Of a DNA stretch of 64,000 nt, positions 61,159 to 64,000 are shown one piece after another (the first letter of the stretch is position 1; each line of letters opens with the position of its first letter). This stretch comes from Neodontobutis hainanensis (Eukaryota > Chordata > Actinopteri > Gobiiformes > Odontobutidae). Location: positions 4,108,501-4,172,500 of the forward strand of contig JALDNG010000007.1 of the NCBI GenBank assembly GCA_024349245.1, read 5' to 3'. Under the pieces are notes generated by a model that was not told the DNA's origin, made no database searches, and saw only the letters and a program-made list of their open reading frames with translations. The position numbers and the translations under genes are program-made.

Positions 61159-63000
61159 GTGAATATCATATCATTCTTATCTCTGGACAAGCCAGATCTT
61201 AAGAGATGGGTTCAGCAGTTTTATCACAAGCATAGGATTTTTTTAACCAACGATTGTCACTGACTATTGTGCTTTTATAAAACTAACACTAGTTGAATAG
61301 GTCATCATTATTGTTAGACCACAAGCAGGGAGGGTGTTCAAATGAATATGGCTCAATACATTCATAATTGTGGACTTTTTGCTGTGTCCTGTGTGTGACG
61401 TCACAAGCCTTCATCAGTAAGAGCAAAATGTCAGCTATCATTAGCTCTTGTTCATCACAAACTCATAATTCACACAGAGCCTCTCGACATGGCTTCCGAT
61501 GAATGAGAGCAAACACAAGCCTATTCTCTCAGAAGTGTGTACACTGATGATCATAATGATCATTATTACACATAGCTACAGCGTGTGTGACCTTTAACAA
61601 TGGCAGCATGGACATCCACAATTAATCTCTCCTTAATGAATCCACTACTAACCTCATTACATCACAACTCTCATGCTCATCTTAACACTGTTTTATAAAT
61701 TAAACCAACACTATGTTCTATGTTTTTGGCCTGAAACTAAGTGGTCACATACATATGTCAAATCAATCCATTCAATATAGCTTTCAAAATGTAGTTTATA
61801 AGATAAAACCACATTACCCCTCTTCATTAATGAGCAATATGAAAGATAGGGCTTCATATTTATGAGTCCTAATGCTAAACCGTACCTAGCACACACAAAG
61901 CAATACAGCTATGCGTTGTCATTCCTTTCTCAAAAGAAACACATAAATAAAAACATGTAAACATGCTGGCTCAAGTAAATATTACATTAAATCATTTTTA
62001 TTGAGTTTTGCTTTGACATTGTCCTGCTTCTACATCCCTGTCTATGTTGTTTCCTTAAGTGAAGCATATGTTTTTTGAAACACGGTCCATATATATAAAG
62101 TGTAACACATCTATTAATGGTCTTTTGTCTTGGTCAGATCACAAAACACTGTGCTGCAGTCCACATGAGATGAGCTTGTCCTGTCAGTGTGGCTGCTCCT
62201 CCCAGTGACATACTGTAAGTCATTTGAATCCATTCTATCCGTACAACCTTGCACCATTATCATAAGTTTCTTATTTCTAGATTGTTGATGGTAAAATATG
62301 TATTGTTTGTAATGTGTAGTCAGAGTAGGGTAGTGGTCTACCCTGTCTCTAAGAGTGTGCCAAATTTCCCTTTCAAACGCAGTGCCTTTAAATCCCTTGT
62401 TGCCAACTGAGTCTGCCAAAACACTTTTGAAATAGTTATATGAATACGCTATTTTATGCGCATTAGTATATATATATATTTTTTTAAATATACAAAATCT
62501 TTTTTCAGTAAAATATTCTTGCGTGTGAGTCACAAGCTTTGTTGAGATAAAGTAACTTTACAACAGAATGTTATGGAGCAGCAAATGAACTGTTAAGCTT
62601 CTTCAACAAAAAAAAGAATGCAAGTACAAGGTGAGTTTATATTTCTATGATAACAGATGTCATGGTGAGGCTGACTAATAAGAACTGTCAAACTAGTGCC
62701 AACAAAAATAAAAAATAATCATGTCAGCCTGGTAAGCTGCTATAATTAATGATTAAATCTGGTGTCTCCAGACGTTTGGGATAATCCACTAGACATAATT
62801 TAAGCCTACATGTTTAACAATGCTTGGGCTCCACGAGAACTTTTGGCATAAGTCCATTAGGCTAAACCTTAACATAGACTATGGGTTTATTAACTATAAA
62901 GTAGACTCTCACAGTTGAGTAAGATTGCTGAAGAACTTTCAGAATAACTTGTGTAAATACAAATGTTTGATCAAATTCATGTCGTTGAAAGCAGCCCGAA
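61159..63000. other. crhbp upstream flank, no gene seen
   Basis: 61430-61680 is conserved-looking, with AATGATCATT and CTCCTTAATGAATCC. A 139-codon minus-strand frame at 62114-62533 matches no family I know and lies in AT-rich sequence; it is not called as a gene. Confidence 0.5.
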
Positions 63001-63154
63001 GCTCGCCCTGACGCATCATGAAGGCGCACATATCAGCTGGCTCAATGCCTCTCGTTGACCCTGTGATGTAGGCCTGCCAGAGCGCTGCTATAAAAGCAGC
63101 CAGCTCAAAGGCAGCGCTGTATTCTCCTCAGCTTCAGGAAACTCACATCTCACG
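63001..63154 (+). promoter_or_regulatory. crhbp: crhbp promoter and 5' UTR
   Basis: A strong TATA box TATAAAAG (63089-63096) sits 59-66 bases before the start codon, predicting initiation near 63118-63122 and a 5' UTR of about 35 nt. TGACGCATCA (63009-63018) has a CRE half site; cAMP/CRE control is known for mammalian CRHBP. Confidence 0.75.
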
Positions 63155-63235
63155 ATGACGGTGGCTCAGCGCGCACAGCTGCTTCTCTTCCTCGTCTCTC
63201 TCTCGTCCCGCATGGGGCTCAGCCGCTACATTGAG
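63155..63235 (+). CDS. crhbp: crhbp coding exon 1
   Basis: 27 codons encoding the signal peptide and SRYIE; donor GTAAAG. The first ATG after the predicted cap site is used. Confidence 0.94.
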
Positions 63236-64000
63236 GTAAAGCCATGGTGTGATGAGTTAGTAAGTGGTTAGCCCGCTGAACGTAAGGTGTAAAGTTTCTA
63301 CTACTTGTTGTATTTACTTTGCAGGACAATGATGCCTCAGATGGATTGTACTCACTTTTGAGTTTGGAGCAGAAAAGAGAAGCAGAGGATTTTATTTTCC
63401 GCCGACCTCTCAGTAAGTGGCTTAGTTTAACAGCTCATTGTGATTAACCTTTAACAGAAAGAAGCCGGAAACATTTTATACAGGTAACACACTGACTAGC
63501 AATTAGCTACTATAGATGGAGATAAACAGCAGGTACATCTAAATTCTTAGGACAAATAAAGTCTTAGGATTCTTCTTTTTTGTGTGTTAAAAGGACAAAT
63601 GTAATGACTGTACAAGGTCTTCATAAATGTTATTGGACGTCTTCATTTGTAACTAATAGCCTATACTTATATAAGAGCAATAGTGTATAGACCATAGTAA
63701 TTATTTAAAGCATAAAATTATCAGTGAAGTAGTCTGAGTACTTATGTGATAAACTATTAACAATTTAAGTTATTGATTTGAGGTCAGTGATGCTTATGAG
63801 TCAAAATGTATTATAAAAATATTCCCTGATGTTTGAATCCTACATTTAGAAGCACCTTTAATGCCTGACCGTGAGGCTGAAGCTTTGTGTTGTGAATAAA
63901 GTGTTGTTTACATTTGAACTGAGCAGTGTGGTTTATAGGGTGCTTGGATATGCTGGCTACTGATGGCTCCTTCACCTTTGTGGCCTCTCAGCCGCAGCTG
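63155..64000 (+). CDS. crhbp: crhbp, corticotropin-releasing hormone-binding protein (5' part, exons 1-3)
   Basis: Secreted glycoprotein that binds CRH and urocortin with high affinity and limits activation of the stress axis. Exons 63155-63235, 63325-63412 and 63939-64000 (continuing past the edge) join in frame to 77 codons. Residues 1-24 (core LLLFLVSL) form a signal peptide. SRYIE matches the SRYLE just after the signal in mammals. Exon 2 ends DFIFRRPL, and exon 3 begins RCLDMLATDGSFTFVASQPQL, matching the conserved RCLDM..-GQFTF...RPQL start of the folded CRHBP domain, with its first cysteine. The remaining about 245 residues lie outside the window. Introns are GT-AG: 89 bp and 526 bp. 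Same strand as otp, about 11 kb downstream. Confidence 0.95.
63325..63412 (+). CDS. crhbp: crhbp coding exon 2
   Basis: 29 codons plus one base (DNDASDGLYSLLSLEQKREA then EDFIFRRPL). Acceptor TTTGCAG, donor GTAAGT. Confidence 0.94.
63939..64000 (+). CDS. crhbp: crhbp coding exon 3 (cut by window edge)
   Basis: Acceptor GTTTATAG. Completes Arg, then CLDMLATDGSFTFVASQPQL to the last base of the window. Confidence 0.94.

Noticed and set aside
62114..62533. 139-codon minus-strand frame upstream of crhbp
   Set aside because: AT-rich, no recognisable domain, no splice or promoter support; S100Z, a known CRHBP neighbour, was considered and does not match.

Overview
The window is vertebrate nuclear DNA, most likely from a teleost fish. 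Genes are split by GT-AG introns. The three recognisable proteins are vertebrate neuro/secretory genes in a chromosomal neighbourhood known from other vertebrates (SCAMP1, OTP and CRHBP lie together on human 5q13-q14). The repeats are fish-like: a Tc1-type DNA transposon relic, non-LTR retrotransposon relics, a tRNA-derived SINE and very long CA/TG arrays. There are no bacterial-type operons, no CRISPR array and no complete mobile element.

Layout. (1) 1-3780: 5' end of scamp1 on the minus strand (exons 1-3, codons 1-81; the gene runs off the left edge), with a promoter-like region at 3557-3780. Intron 3 holds a Tc1-like relic with a nested retrotransposon tail and a LINE reverse-transcriptase relic that abuts the exon 3 splice donor. 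(2) 3781-48210: about 44 kb in which I find no protein-coding gene. It is mostly AT-rich single-copy sequence with few transposon remnants, several dinucleotide microsatellites, and blocks that look like developmental enhancers (homeodomain, POU-octamer and SOX/TCF-type motifs in otherwise non-coding sequence). (3) 48210-51960: the complete orthopedia homeobox gene otp on the plus strand: three coding exons, 308 codons, a Q50 paired-like homeodomain interrupted between homeodomain residues 46 and 47, and a C-terminal OAR motif. (4) 51960-63000: a second non-coding stretch with a downstream enhancer-like block, a LINE 3' end relic, a (TG)33 array and a 513-bp CA-rich array with internal higher-order periodicity. 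(5) 63089-64000: TATA box and exons 1-3 (partial) of crhbp, encoding CRH-binding protein, on the plus strand.

Biology. Otp specifies neuroendocrine hypothalamic neurons, including CRH-producing ones. crhbp encodes the secreted protein that sequesters CRH. scamp1 is a broadly expressed vesicle-trafficking gene. The arrangement fits a genomic regulatory block: otp is the target gene in a large enhancer-bearing desert and scamp1 is a bystander. As I recall the human map, AP3B1 and TBCA lie between SCAMP1 and OTP, and WDR41, PDE8B, ZBED3 and AGGF1 lie between OTP and CRHBP. None of these was recognised here, which fits gene loss after the teleost genome duplication. I cannot decide whether this otp is the a or b duplicate. 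Enhancer calls rest on the look of the sequence and a few motifs, not on alignment, and carry low confidence.
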